Positions 23,101-30,966 of a stretch of 64,000 nt of DNA are shown piece after piece; positions within the stretch are counted from its first letter, which is position 1; the number at the start of each line of letters is the position of its first letter. The DNA is taken from the NCBI RefSeq assembly GCF_024172125.1, contig NZ_JAMZEA010000019.1:62001-126000 (forward strand). Reading direction: 5' to 3'. The translations under genes and the position numbers were made by a program. Under the pieces are notes generated by a model. It saw only the letters and a list, made by a program, of their open reading frames with translations, searched no databases and had not been told where the DNA came from. This DNA is from Actinomadura rupiterrae (GTDB lineage Bacteria; Actinomycetota; Actinomycetes; Streptosporangiales; Streptosporangiaceae).

Positions 23101-26100
23101 GCGCGGCTTCCAGGGCTGCAACGTCCAGGTCGCCGGACAGGCCGAGGACGAGCGGCATGTTGTAGGCGGCGCCCGCGCCCGCCTCCTCCAGGCGGCTGAG
23201 GAACCACATGCGCTGCTGGGCGAACGACAGCGGGATCCGGTCGGGACGCTCGCGGACGGTCAGCGGCACGGCCGAGGCGTCCCGCTCGTCCGCCACCAGC
23301 CGGGCGATCCCGGCGACGGTCGGCGTGGCGAACAGCTCGCGGATGCCGACCTCGGCGTCCAGGACGGCCCGGAGGCGCGCGATCAGCCGCATCGCCAGCA
23401 GCGAGTCCCCGCCGAGTTCGAAGAACGAGTCGTCCGCGCCGACCGACGCGACCCCGAGCACCTCGGCGAACAGTCCGCACAGGACCTCTTCGGCCGGTGT
23501 CCTCGGAGGCCGTCCCTTGGTGATGCCCGCGAGGTCGGGGGCGGGGAGGGCGGCGCGGTCGAGCTTGCCGTTGACGGTGATCGGCAGGACGTCCAGCGGA
23601 ACGAACGCCGCTGGGACCATGTAGTCGGGCAGCCGTCCGGCCACATGCTCGCGCAGCACGTTCGGATCGGCGTCGCCGACCGTGTAGGCGACCAGGCGTT
23701 GCGTGCCAGGTTGGTCTTCGCGGACGACGACCGCGACCTGACGGATCCCGGGGTGCGCGGCAAGCACGGCCTCGATCTCGCCTAGCTCGACGCGGAACCC
23801 GCGCAACTGCACCTGCGCGTCCGCCCGGCCGAGGTAGTCGAGCGAACCGTCCGGACGCCATCGGGCCAGATCCCCGGACCGGTACATCCGGGCTCCGGTC
23901 CCGAACACGTCCGCGACAAAGCGGCTCGCCGACAGCCCTGCACGGTTCAGGTACCCGCGCGCGACGCCCGCGCCGGAGACGTACACCTCGCCGACAACAC
24001 CGGGCGAAACCGGACGCAACCAGGCGTCCAGCACATGCACGCGCCAACCCGGAAGCGCCGAGCCCACAACACTGCCCGCGCCCGGCACGCACAACGTCTC
24101 GTCCAGCAATCCCCAGGTCACATGGACGGTCGTCTCGGTGATCCCGAACATGTTGACCAGGGCGGTGTCGGGATGGCGCGCGAACCAGCCTGCAAGGCGG
24201 GAGACGTCCAGCGCCTCACCGCCGAACACGACCCAGCGCAAGCCCACATCCGCGAGGCCCTCGACGTCCATGAGCTGGTAGAACGCCGACGGCGTCTGGT
24301 TCAAGACCGTGACGTGCTCGGCGGCCAGCAGCTCGACTAAGTCATGCGGAGAACGCGACACCTCCCACGGCACCACGACCACACGACCACCGAAGCCCAG
24401 CGCTCCCCACAACTCCCACACCGAGAAGTCGAACGCGAACGAATGGAACAACGCCCACACGTCGTCCGCACCGAAATCGAAACGCGAACCTGCGGACTCC
24501 AGCAAGCGCACGACGTTGCTGTGCGGGACGATCACGCCCTTGGGGCGGCCGGTCGATCCCGACGTGTAGATCACGTACGCCGCCTGCGACGAGCGCACCC
24601 GGAGGCCAACGCGGCTGTCATCAGTAGCAAGGTCAGCGAGGAAATCGTCGTCCACGACGGCGACCGGGGACGCGTCGTCCAGCATGAACGCGATCCGCTC
24701 CGCCGGGTAAGACGGGTCGATCGGCAGGTAGGCCGCGCCCGCCTTCAGCACACCCAGCAGCGCGGCGACCAGATCCGCCGACCGCTCCAGACGCACCGCG
24801 ACCAGATCCTCGGGCCCCACTCCCCCAGCGCGCAGAGTGCGCGCGATCCGATTCGACCGGGCATCGAGGTCGGCATACGTCCAGCGGGTCTCCCCTGAAA
24901 CAACGGCAAGCGCGTCGGGGGTGTGGGTGGCCTGGGATTCGAACAGCTCGACCAGGGACGCGCCCTCGGCCGACGGCTCGGGAAGGTCTTCCACCGTCCC
25001 CACGGGGCCGCGTTCGCCGGGGCGCAGGACGTCCAGGTCGCACAGCCGGATGGTCGGGTCGGCGGTGATCTGGTCCAGCATGCGGCCGAAGCGGTCCAGG
25101 AGTCCGGCGGCGGTGCCGGCGGTGAACGCGTCGGGCCGGTAGGTGAGCTGGAGGTCCAGCTCGTCGTGCGGGTTGACGACGAGGGTGAGCGGGTAGTGCG
25201 CGGCGTCCTCGCTCACGGCCCGGGTGATCGACAGGCCGCCGAAGCGCGGCGGGCCGTTCTGGGAGCGGGGGTAGCTCTCGTAGGCGAGCAGGCTGTCGAA
25301 GCCTGCTCCCGGCCCGGCGGCCCGCTGGATCTCGGCGAGGCCGAGGTGCTGGTGGTCGAGCAGCGCGGACTGCCGCCGCTGGACGTCGTCCAGCAGGTCC
25401 GCGAAGGGCTGCGCCGGTCCGAGCCGGACGCGGACGGGGACGGTGTTCACGAACAGGCCGAGCGTGTGCTCGATGCCGGGCAGCTCCATCGGCCGCCCGG
25501 CGACGGTCGCGCCGAACACCACGTCGTCGCGTCCGGACAGGCGGCCGACCAGCATCGCCCACAGCGCCTGGACGACCGTGTTGGGGGTCAGGCCGCGGGT
25601 GCGGGCCAGGTCGCGGAGGGCGGCGGTGCGGGCCTGGTCGACGGTGCCGCGGACCGTGCGCGGCAGGACGGGCGCGGCATCCCGCACCGCGGGCGCGACG
25701 AGGGTCGGTTCGTCGGTGCCGGTCAGGGCCTCGGTCCAGGCGCGGCCGGCGGCGGCGGTGTCCTGGCGGGCCAGCCAGCGCAGGTACTCGCGGTAGGACG
25801 TGACGGGCGGCAGCCCGGACGCGTCGCCGCCCGCGCGGTACAGCTCGGCCAGCTCGCGCAGCAGGACCGGCAGGGACCAGCCGTCCAGGATGATGTGGTG
25901 GGTGGTGAGCACCAGGTGGTGCCGGTCCCCGGGGAGCGTGATCAGCAGGAGGCGGAGCAGCGGCGGCGCGGTCAGGTCGAAGCGCCGGGCGCGTTCTTCG
26001 GCCGCCAGGTGCCGGGCCTGTGCGTCGGCTTCGGCGGCCGGCAGCCCGGACAGGTCCGTGACGCGCCAGGGCAGCGCCACCTCGCGGGGGATCATCTGGA

Positions 26101-26347
26101 CCGGGGCGCCGGAGCCGCGCCGCCGGAAGCACGCGCGCAGGGCGGCGTGCCGGTGCAGCACCGCTTCCCAGGACGCGCGCAGCACCTCCTGGTCCAGCTC
26201 GCCCGCGAGTTCGAGAACCTGCGTCGCGACGTAGACGTCCTCGGCGCCTTCGGCGTGCCGGGCGTGGAAGAGCAGGCCTTCCTGGAGCGGCGACAGCGGC
26301 CACACCTCGACCCGCGCGGAGGCCGGTCCGCCTGCGGAGTTCACCAT
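15476..26347 (-). CDS. NRPS C, three modules (C-A-T, C-A-T, C-A-T-E)
   Basis: Non-ribosomal peptide synthetase of 3623 residues. Landmarks: C1 HHIILDG about residue 150; A1 core about 590; GGDSLLAM about 978; C2 HHIAGDG about 1166; A2 about 1633; T about 2023; C3 HHIAVDG about 2211; A3 (AYVMYTSGSTG) about 2697; GGDSIMSM about 3088; E domain HHLAVDGVSW about 3270. A1 and A2 both give DFWNVGMVHK, essentially the threonine code DFWNIGMVHK, and are near duplicates. A3 gives DVWEFGLIGK, which I cannot assign (the acidic residue 278 hints at a basic substrate). The start is ATG 26347, 8 nt after an AAGGGGGA Shine-Dalgarno; a GTG at 26353 overlapping the NRPS B stop (GTGA) is an alternative. The N-terminal C is the type following an E domain. 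A TTA codon lies at residue about 670. The gene ends 119 nt before NRPS D. Confidence 0.96.
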   Translation of the reverse strand: MVNSAGGPASARVEVWPLSPLQEGLLFHARHAEGAEDVYVATQVLELAGELDQEVLRASWEAVLHRHAALRACFRRRGSGAPVQMIPREVALPWRVTDLSGLPAAEADAQARHLAAEERARRFDLTAPPLLRLLLITLPGDRHHLVLTTHHIILDGWSLPVLLRELAELYRAGGDASGLPPVTSYREYLRWLARQDTAAAGRAWTEALTGTDEPTLVAPAVRDAAPVLPRTVRGTVDQARTAALRDLARTRGLTPNTVVQALWAMLVGRLSGRDDVVFGATVAGRPMELPGIEHTLGLFVNTVPVRVRLGPAQPFADLLDDVQRRQSALLDHQHLGLAEIQRAAGPGAGFDSLLAYESYPRSQNGPPRFGGLSITRAVSEDAAHYPLTLVVNPHDELDLQLTYRPDAFTAGTAAGLLDRFGRMLDQITADPTIRLCDLDVLRPGERGPVGTVEDLPEPSAEGASLVELFESQATHTPDALAVVSGETRWTYADLDARSNRIARTLRAGGVGPEDLVAVRLERSADLVAALLGVLKAGAAYLPIDPSYPAERIAFMLDDASPVAVVDDDFLADLATDDSRVGLRVRSSQAAYVIYTSGSTGRPKGVIVPHSNVVRLLESAGSRFDFGADDVWALFHSFAFDFSVWELWGALGFGGRVVVVPWEVSRSPHDLVELLAAEHVTVLNQTPSAFYQLMDVEGLADVGLRWVVFGGEALDVSRLAGWFARHPDTALVNMFGITETTVHVTWGLLDETLCVPGAGSVVGSALPGWRVHVLDAWLRPVSPGVVGEVYVSGAGVARGYLNRAGLSASRFVADVFGTGARMYRSGDLARWRPDGSLDYLGRADAQVQLRGFRVELGEIEAVLAAHPGIRQVAVVVREDQPGTQRLVAYTVGDADPNVLREHVAGRLPDYMVPAAFVPLDVLPITVNGKLDRAALPAPDLAGITKGRPPRTPAEEVLCGLFAEVLGVASVGADDSFFELGGDSLLAMRLIARLRAVLDAEVGIRELFATPTVAGIARLVADERDASAVPLTVRERPDRIPLSFAQQRMWFLSRLEEAGAGAAYNMPLVLGLSGDLDVAALEAALGDLADRHETLRTIFPEADGTPYQRILQGAEGRPELVVDAADDTDLNAIVAAEVGRGYDLARELPWRTRLLRLSDTESVLIIVVHHIAGDGWSLGLLADDLRAAYAARRDGTAPAWTPLTVQYADYALWQREVMGDPDDPDSLIATQLAYWRDTLAGAPEELTLPADRPRPAEASFQGGSVPLDVSAATHARLAEVAQRRGVTMFMVVQAALAMLLARLGAGTDIPIGTVTAGRGDAATEDLAGFFLNTLVLRTDVSGDPSFADVLARVRDTDLAAYAHQDLPFERLVEDLNPTRSLARHPLFQVMLTLHNTPQADRPWELPGLRVRPLPPDEGAVPAKFDLTFGLRERRDDHGHPAGISGDLQFAGDLFDRSTAERLAERLTGLLDQVAADPRARLGQLDVLTEPEARDILALREAPTPDFRDASLVDLFAEQADAAPDAVAVVSGETRWTYADLDARSNRIARTLRVGGVGPEDLVAVRLERSADLVAALLGVLKAGAAYLPIDPSYPAERIAFMLDDASPVAVVDDEFLTHLDEDDSAIGVRVRPEQAAYVIYTSGSTGRPKGVVVPHANVVRLLESAATRFDFGADEAWALFHSFAFDFSVWELWGALGFGGRVVVVPWEVSRSPHGLVELLTAERVTVLNQTPSAFYQLMDVQGLPGVGLRWVVFGGEALDLSRLSGWFARHPNTALVNMFGITETTVHVTWGRLDESLCVPGAGSHVGSPLPGWRVQVLDAWLRPVPPGVVGEVYVCGAGVARGYLNRAGLSASRFVADVFGSGTRMYRSGDLARRRPDGSLEYLGRADAQVQLRGFRVELGEIEAVLAGHPGVRQVAVVVREDQPGTQRLVAYIVGDADQGALREYVAARLPEHMIPAAFVQLDVLPITVNGKLDRAALPAPDLTGTAKGRPPATPVEEVLCGLFAEILGLETVGADDSFFELGGDSLLAMRLIARVRASMDAEVGIRELFATPTAAGIARLIEGESGASVAPLTARERPDRIPLSFAQQRMWFLNQLEGDDTRAAYNVSFVVRLTGDLDVPALEAALGDLSDRHEILRTVFPDTDGTPYQRILHGPSGRPDLRVRAAAPADVSTMLHDDTARGFDLARELPWRVGLLRISGTEAVLVMVVHHIAVDGLSLNVLARDLGSAYAARHAGNPPDWTPLPVQYADYALWQREVMGDPDDPDSLIAAQLAYWRDALKDAPEELALPTDRPRPAEASFRGAVVPITLDADAHAGLVAVARQHGVTLFMVAQAAVAMLLARLGAGTDIPLGTAIAGRGDAATENLAGYFVNTLVLRTDVSSDPSFADVLARVRDTDLAAYAHQDLPFERLVEDLNPARSLARHPLFQVMLAVESEPTQDWTLPGLRTEPVLAQAPSAKFDLSITLEERLAGGVPAGLGGGIEYATDLFDEETAAELAGRLARVLAQVAAEPGTRLRELEILSPEQRAIILNDWNDTVTPVPAQTLVELFDQQVAAAPGALAVLDEDARLTYAELDAQANRLARELIARGAGPESVVAVMVERSVQLPGVLLGVMKSGAAYLPIDPEHPAERVRDLLADAAPDAIVCARNTEHLVSGDRLVLDDPATAAALAEHPAEARVTDAERTLPLHPDHPAYVMYTSGSTGRPKGTILSHRAVVNQLAWMSGEYGITPQDRALHKASVGFDVSVWEMFMPLISGAAVAVARPGGQRDPRYLAELVERCGVTAAEFVPSLLAAFLREDGAAGRARGLRRVFSGAEALPAELVEEFHGLLDAPLHNLYGPTETAIGVTARPCPPGGGPGPVPIGRPVWNTRVYVLDEFLRPLPPGAVGELYVSGVQLARGYSGRAALTAERFVACPYEAGARMYRTGDLARWTRDGELVFAGRADEQVKLRGIRIEPGEIEAVLAEHPSVARAAVVVREDRPGIRRLVAYVTGPDADPAELRAHAAARLPDAMVPAAVVVLGELPALPNGKLDRAALPAPDPSAASSGGRPPATPAEAVLCALFAELLGLAEVGADDSFFTLGGDSIMSMLLVSRARRAGLEITPRQVFEAKTPSGLALVAGTVRPEASVPVADDGVGDLPLTPVMRDTADRAGSASLTGPYCQTMLVTAPADLDFDRFVTAVQALLDRHGMLRARLDELAGRLVVPPAGTVAASGLVSRVGIAELRGGAPVRAAMGRLDPRAGIMLQAVWFDAGPDRTGRVLLAVHHLAVDGVSWRILLPDLAAAYAGTAPEAVPTSFLRWSRALAAQATDPSRLAELPLWQRMLDGAASPFDTAPPDTATAGSAAVQTTREVPEEVTAALLTRVPAAFHAGVEDVLLAGLVAALSERRRHRDGRDLPGGVLVDLEGHGREPLAPGMDLARTVGWFTDVHPVRLDPGALDHAAVRAGGGAAGALVKRVKEQLRAVPADGLGYGLLRRLNPDTAAAMARLPVPEIAFNYFGRFAAEPSGASRPWEPAGATAFGGGTAAGMTATHALEAGGLVHDLPAGPRLTLALAGSAGLFTRADLDDLADRWAAMLAGLAAHTADGGGGHTPSDFSLVSLGQDQIDELQSGLAGEFG
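20140..23264 (-). other. Module 8 (C-A-T); Thr
   Basis: LCL condensation domain (HHIAGDGWS). The A domain is a near copy of module 7 with the same DFWNVGMVHK code. Confidence 0.85.
23265..26347 (-). other. Module 7 (C-A-T); Thr
   Basis: Pocket from FDFSVWELW, TVLNQTPSAF, WVVFGGEAL and NMFGITETTVHVT gives DFWNVGMVHK, the threonine code with one conservative change. Confidence 0.85.
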
Positions 26348-26349
26348 GG

Positions 26350-29300
26350 TCACAGTCCCCCTTGGCCGATGCCTTCGGCGAGGTCCGCCAGTTCTTCCAG
26401 CTCGTCCGGGCTGAGCTCGGTCCCGGACGGCGCGGCCGGGGCGCTGCCGCCGCCGGTCGCGGTGGCGTGCGCGATCAGGCCGCGGAGCATCGCGGTCCAG
26501 CGTTCGGCGAGGTCGGGCAGCGTCGCGGCGTCCCACACCCCGATCGGGCCGGTCAGCGAGACGGTCAGCTCGGGGCCGCGCGGGCCGTCGTGGACGACGC
26601 CGCTCGCATCCAGGGCGTGGACGGCCGCCATCCGCGGGTCGGGCGCGCCGCTCATCGCGTCCTCGCCCGCGAGCCGCCATGCGTTGGACACCGCGGACCC
26701 GCTCGGCGCGCCGGACGCCGCCGCTCCCGACTCCCTCACCCCGGCCGTGGCGCCGGTCGTCGCGCCGGACGTCGCGGTACCGGATTCGGTGGCGAAGCGG
26801 CCGAGGTAGTTGAAGCCGATCTGGGCACGCGGCAGGGCGGCGAGCGTGGGCGCGGTGTCGGGGTTGAGGTAGCGGAGCAGGCCGTAGCCGAGCCCGTCGC
26901 CCGGGACGTCCCGGAGGCGCCCGGCGACGTGCGCGACCAGCCGTGCCGCGGCGGGGCCGCCCGCGCGGACGTCGGCGTGGTCGAGCGCGCCCGCGTCCAG
27001 CCGGACGGGGTGCTCGGCGGTGCACCAGCCGACCGTGCGGGCGAGGTCGCCGTCGGCGCGGCCGTGGGTCTCGATGTCCACGAGCAGGCCGCCGGGGGTG
27101 CGGAGGCCGCGCGTCCGGCGCCATTCCTCGACCGCGGCCATCAGCCCGGCCAGCAGCAGGTCGTCGGTTCCGCCGCCGAGCGCGGACGAGGCGGCGGTGA
27201 GCAGCGCCGCGGTCTCGGCGGGCGGCAGGGTGAGGTCGGCGCGGCGCGTCCCGGCGGCCACGGTGTCGAGGGCCGGGTCCAGTGGGCGGGAGCCGAGGAT
27301 CGCTTGCGGGCCGGCGAGCAGCCGGGACCACAGCGGCAGCTCGTCCAGGCGGGCCTGTCCGGTGGCCCCGGCGGCGAGGTTGCGCGCCCAGCCGCGGAAG
27401 GACGTCGGGACCGGGTCGAGCGTCTCGCCCTGGTAGGCGGCGGCGAGGTCGGGCACGAGGGCGCGCCAGGACACGCCGTCGACCACCAGGTGGTGCGCCA
27501 CGAGCACCACGAGCCGGGCATCGGCGAGCCAGACGGCGCGCAGCATGATCCCGGCGGCGGGGTCGAGGTCGGCGGTCGCCTCCCGCAGCGCGCGCCGGAC
27601 GTCCCGTCCCTCGGCACGCGTCACCAGGTCGCGGGCCGGGACCGCCGCATCGGCGTCGGGGACCAGGAGGCGGTCTTGGTCGGCCTCAAGCCTGGCGCGC
27701 AGGATCGGGTGGCGGACGAGCAGCGCGTCGATCGCGGCGGTGAGGCGGTGGAGGTCCAGGTCGTCCGGGGCGGTGAGGACGACGGACTGGCTGAACGTCC
27801 CGGCCAGCGCGGCCGGACCGGCCCGCTCGGCGAGGCCGCGCATCACCGGGGTCAGCGGGACCGGGCCGGTCGGCTCGTCCTTCTCGCCGCCGCCGGGGCC
27901 GCTCGCGCCGACGACCTCGGCGACCCGGGCGATCGCGGCCGGTGTCCTCTCCTCGAACACCTGCCGGGAGCTGATCACCAGGCCCGCGCGCCGGGCCCGC
28001 GACACCACCAGCATGGACATGATCGAGTCGCCGCCGAGGGCGAAGAACGAGTCGTCCGCGCCGACCGACTCCAGGCCGAGCACCTCGGCGAACAGCCCGC
28101 ACAGGATCTCCTCGGCGGCCGTCGCGGGGGCGCGGCCTCCCGACGCTTCCGCGTAGTCCGGCGCGGGCAGCGCGGCGCGGTCGAGCTTGCCGTTGGCGGT
28201 CACCGGGAAGGCATCCAGCGCGACGAACGCGGCCGGGACCATGTGGTCGGGCAGGCGTCCGGCCGCGAACTCCCGCAGGCCCTCGGTGCCGGCGGCGACC
28301 ACGTAGGCGATCAGGCGCTTCGCGCCGGGCCGGTCCTCGCGTGCCACGACCGCGGCGCGCTCCACGCCGGGGTGCGCGGCCAGGACGTTCTCGATCTCGC
28401 CCGGCTCGATCCGGAAGCCGCGGATCTTCACCTGGTCGTCGGCGCGCCCGCCGAACTCCAGCTCGCCGTCGCCGGTCCAGCGGACCAGGTCGCCGGTCCG
28501 GTACATCCGGGCGCCGGGCTCGAAGGGGCAGGCCACGAACCGTCCGGCCGTCAGCGCCGCCCGGCCCGCGTAGCCGCGCGCCAGACCGGCCCCCGAGACG
28601 TAGAGGTCGCCCAGGATGCCGGGCGGGACGGGGCGTAAGAACTCGTCCAGGACGTACACCGAGGTGTTCCAGATCGGCCGTCCGATCGTCACCGGGCCGT
28701 CCGGGGCGAGCGGGGTGCTCATCGTGGCGCAGACAGTCGTCTCGGTCGGGCCGTACGCGTTGATCATCCGGCGTCCGGCCGCCCAGCGCTCCACCAGGTC
28801 CGGTGGGCACGCCTCCCCCGCCACGACGAGGGTCTGCACGCAGTCCGGCAGGCTCTCCACCGTGGCCAGCAGGGACGGCGGGACGGTCACGTGGGTGACC
28901 TTCAGGTCGTCCAGGAGCGTTTCGAGGCGTCCGCGCGGCGGCATCCGGTCGGCGTCGGCGAGCAGGAGCGTCGCGCCGGACAGCAGCGCCATGCACATTT
29001 CGGACACCGAGGCGTCGAAGCCGAGCGCGGCCAGCTGCAGTACGCGCGATCCGGGGCGGACGTCGAAGCGTTCGACCTGCGCGCCCGCGAGCGTCGCCAG
29101 GCCGCGGTGCGAGACCACGACGCCCTTCGGCGTCCCAGTCGAGCCGGACGTGTAGATCACGTACGCGGAGTGGTCGAGATGCGGCGGAACTCGGCGCGGG
29201 CGGAGCGTGCCGTGCGGGGCGGGACGGACGGGGTCGTCCCAGACGAGCCGGTCCGGGCCTGCCAGGTGCTCGGTCGCGCGCGTGCAGACGACCAGCGCGG

Positions 29301-30966
29301 GCCGCGCGTCGGCCAGGACGAACCCGATGCGCTCCTCGGGGTAGGACGGGTCGACCGGCAGGTAGGCCGCGCCCGCCTTCGCGATGCCCAGCAGCACGGC
29401 GACCAGATCGGCCGACCGGTCCAGCAGGACGCCGACCAGGTCTTCGGCCTGGACTCCGCGCGCGGTCAGCTCACGCGCCACCTGGTCGGCGCGGGTGTTC
29501 AGTTCCGCGTAGCTCCAGCGGATGTCGCCGCATTCCACGGCCACCGCGCCGGGCGTCCGCGCGACCTGCGCCTCGAACAGTTCGGCCAGCGCAGCGTCCG
29601 CGACCGGACGGCCTGTGTCGTTCCATCCGGTCAGGACGCGCTCGCGCTCATCGTCCAGCAGCAGGTCGAGGTCGCCGACCCGCACGGACGGGTCGGCCGC
29701 CACTTGCGCGAGCAGCGAGGTGAGGCGGGCCATCAGCCGTCCGGCGGACGCGTTGTCGAACACGTCCGGGCGGTAATCCAGGCGCAGGTCGAGGTCGTCG
29801 CCGGGGGTCACCACGAGAGTGAGCGGGTAGTGCGAGACGTCCTCGCTGGTGTTGCCGGAGACGCGCAGGCCGTCCAGGGCAAGCGCCTCACCGGCGTCGC
29901 GCGGGAAGTTCTGGTAGACGAGCAGGGTGTCGAAGGCGGCTCCCGGCCCGGCCGCCCGCTGGATCTCGCTCAGCCCGAGGTACTGGTGGTCGAGCAGCAC
30001 CGACTGGCGGCGCTGCAGGTCGGTGAGCAGCTCGCCGAACGGCCGCGCCGGGTCGAGCGTGACGCGGACGGGGACGGTGTTGACGAACAGCCCGACCATC
30101 CGCTCGGCTCCGGGCAGCTCCATCGGCCGGCCGGCCACGGTCGCGCCGAACACCACGTCGCGGCGGCCGGCGAGCCGTCCGACCAGGACCGCCCAGGCGG
30201 CTTGGACCAGGGTGTTCAGCGTCAGGCCGCGGTCCCGGGCGGCGGTCCGCAGCGCGTCGGCGACGTCGCGTCCCGCCTTGCCGAGCAGGTAGCGGGCCGG
30301 TTCGGGCTCGGTGCTTTCGGATGCTGCGGGGGCCATGAGGGTCGGTTCGTCCAGGCCAGCGAGGGCGGTCTTCCAGGCGTGGCGCGCGGCGTCGGTGTCC
30401 TGGCGGGACAGCCAGGCGAGGTAGTGCCGGTAGGGCGTGACGGGCGCGAGGACCGACGGGTCGGCGCCGGCCGCGTACAGCTGCGACAGCTCTTCGAACA
30501 GCACCGGCAGCGACCAGCCGTCCAGGACGAGGTGGTGCACGGTGATGACCAGCCGGTGCAGGTCGGGGCGGACCCGGACCAGCACCAGCCGCAGCAGCGG
30601 CGGGACGGTCACCTCGAAGCGGCGCAGCCGCTCGTCCTCGGCGAGCAGGCGCGTCCGCTCGTCGGCCTCGGCCTCGGGCAGGCCGGACAGGTCCTCCTCC
30701 CGCCAGGGCAGGGCCACCCCGCGCGCGACCACCTGCACCGGGTCACCGGTGCCGCGGCGCTGGAAGCTCGCGCGCAGCACGGCGTGCCGGTCGAGCAGCA
30801 CCTGCCAGGACGCGCGCAGCGCCGCCGGGTCGAGCGGCCCGGCGAGGTCCACCACGCCCTGGACGACGTAGACGTCCCGGGCCCGCTCGTCGTACTCGGC
30901 GTGGAACAGCAGTCCCTGCTGGAGGGGCGACAGCGGCCACACGTCCTCCATCCGCACCTGCGTCAC
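26350..30966 (-). CDS. NRPS B, one module (C-A-T-E)
   Basis: Single-module peptide synthetase of 1538 residues: C (starts MEDVWPLSPLQQGLLFH; HHLVLDG about residue 143), A (core about 601), T (GGDSIMSM about 978) and E (HHLVVDGVSW about 1156). The pocket code reads DASTVAAVCK, which I recall as a tyrosine / beta-hydroxytyrosine code from glycopeptide synthetases, so a D-Tyr-like residue is predicted. GTG at 30966 overlaps the stop of NRPS A (GTGA) and has GGGAGAG a few bases upstream; this start sits right before the C domain, whereas the open frame upstream lies antiparallel-free inside NRPS A in another frame and is not coding. Both ends of the protein are E/C interfaces, so short communication-mediating docking regions with NRPS A and C are likely. 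A TTA codon sits at residue about 777. Confidence 0.96.
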   Translation of the reverse strand: MTQVRMEDVWPLSPLQQGLLFHAEYDERARDVYVVQGVVDLAGPLDPAALRASWQVLLDRHAVLRASFQRRGTGDPVQVVARGVALPWREEDLSGLPEAEADERTRLLAEDERLRRFEVTVPPLLRLVLVRVRPDLHRLVITVHHLVLDGWSLPVLFEELSQLYAAGADPSVLAPVTPYRHYLAWLSRQDTDAARHAWKTALAGLDEPTLMAPAASESTEPEPARYLLGKAGRDVADALRTAARDRGLTLNTLVQAAWAVLVGRLAGRRDVVFGATVAGRPMELPGAERMVGLFVNTVPVRVTLDPARPFGELLTDLQRRQSVLLDHQYLGLSEIQRAAGPGAAFDTLLVYQNFPRDAGEALALDGLRVSGNTSEDVSHYPLTLVVTPGDDLDLRLDYRPDVFDNASAGRLMARLTSLLAQVAADPSVRVGDLDLLLDDERERVLTGWNDTGRPVADAALAELFEAQVARTPGAVAVECGDIRWSYAELNTRADQVARELTARGVQAEDLVGVLLDRSADLVAVLLGIAKAGAAYLPVDPSYPEERIGFVLADARPALVVCTRATEHLAGPDRLVWDDPVRPAPHGTLRPRRVPPHLDHSAYVIYTSGSTGTPKGVVVSHRGLATLAGAQVERFDVRPGSRVLQLAALGFDASVSEMCMALLSGATLLLADADRMPPRGRLETLLDDLKVTHVTVPPSLLATVESLPDCVQTLVVAGEACPPDLVERWAAGRRMINAYGPTETTVCATMSTPLAPDGPVTIGRPIWNTSVYVLDEFLRPVPPGILGDLYVSGAGLARGYAGRAALTAGRFVACPFEPGARMYRTGDLVRWTGDGELEFGGRADDQVKIRGFRIEPGEIENVLAAHPGVERAAVVAREDRPGAKRLIAYVVAAGTEGLREFAAGRLPDHMVPAAFVALDAFPVTANGKLDRAALPAPDYAEASGGRAPATAAEEILCGLFAEVLGLESVGADDSFFALGGDSIMSMLVVSRARRAGLVISSRQVFEERTPAAIARVAEVVGASGPGGGEKDEPTGPVPLTPVMRGLAERAGPAALAGTFSQSVVLTAPDDLDLHRLTAAIDALLVRHPILRARLEADQDRLLVPDADAAVPARDLVTRAEGRDVRRALREATADLDPAAGIMLRAVWLADARLVVLVAHHLVVDGVSWRALVPDLAAAYQGETLDPVPTSFRGWARNLAAGATGQARLDELPLWSRLLAGPQAILGSRPLDPALDTVAAGTRRADLTLPPAETAALLTAASSALGGGTDDLLLAGLMAAVEEWRRTRGLRTPGGLLVDIETHGRADGDLARTVGWCTAEHPVRLDAGALDHADVRAGGPAAARLVAHVAGRLRDVPGDGLGYGLLRYLNPDTAPTLAALPRAQIGFNYLGRFATESGTATSGATTGATAGVRESGAAASGAPSGSAVSNAWRLAGEDAMSGAPDPRMAAVHALDASGVVHDGPRGPELTVSLTGPIGVWDAATLPDLAERWTAMLRGLIAHATATGGGSAPAAPSGTELSPDELEELADLAEGIGQGGL
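26350..30966 (-). other. Module 6 (C-A-T-E); code DASTVAAVCK, D-Tyr-like
   Basis: The whole of NRPS B. Pocket from FDASVSEMC, THVTVPPSLL, LVVAGEACPP and NAYGPTETTVCAT, the same as module 2. The E domain predicts a D residue. Confidence 0.65.

Noticed and set aside
26354..27331. Upstream extension of the NRPS C frame to 27331
   Set aside because: It overlaps the E domain of NRPS B in another frame; the AAGGGGGA site and C domain place the start at 26347 or 26353.
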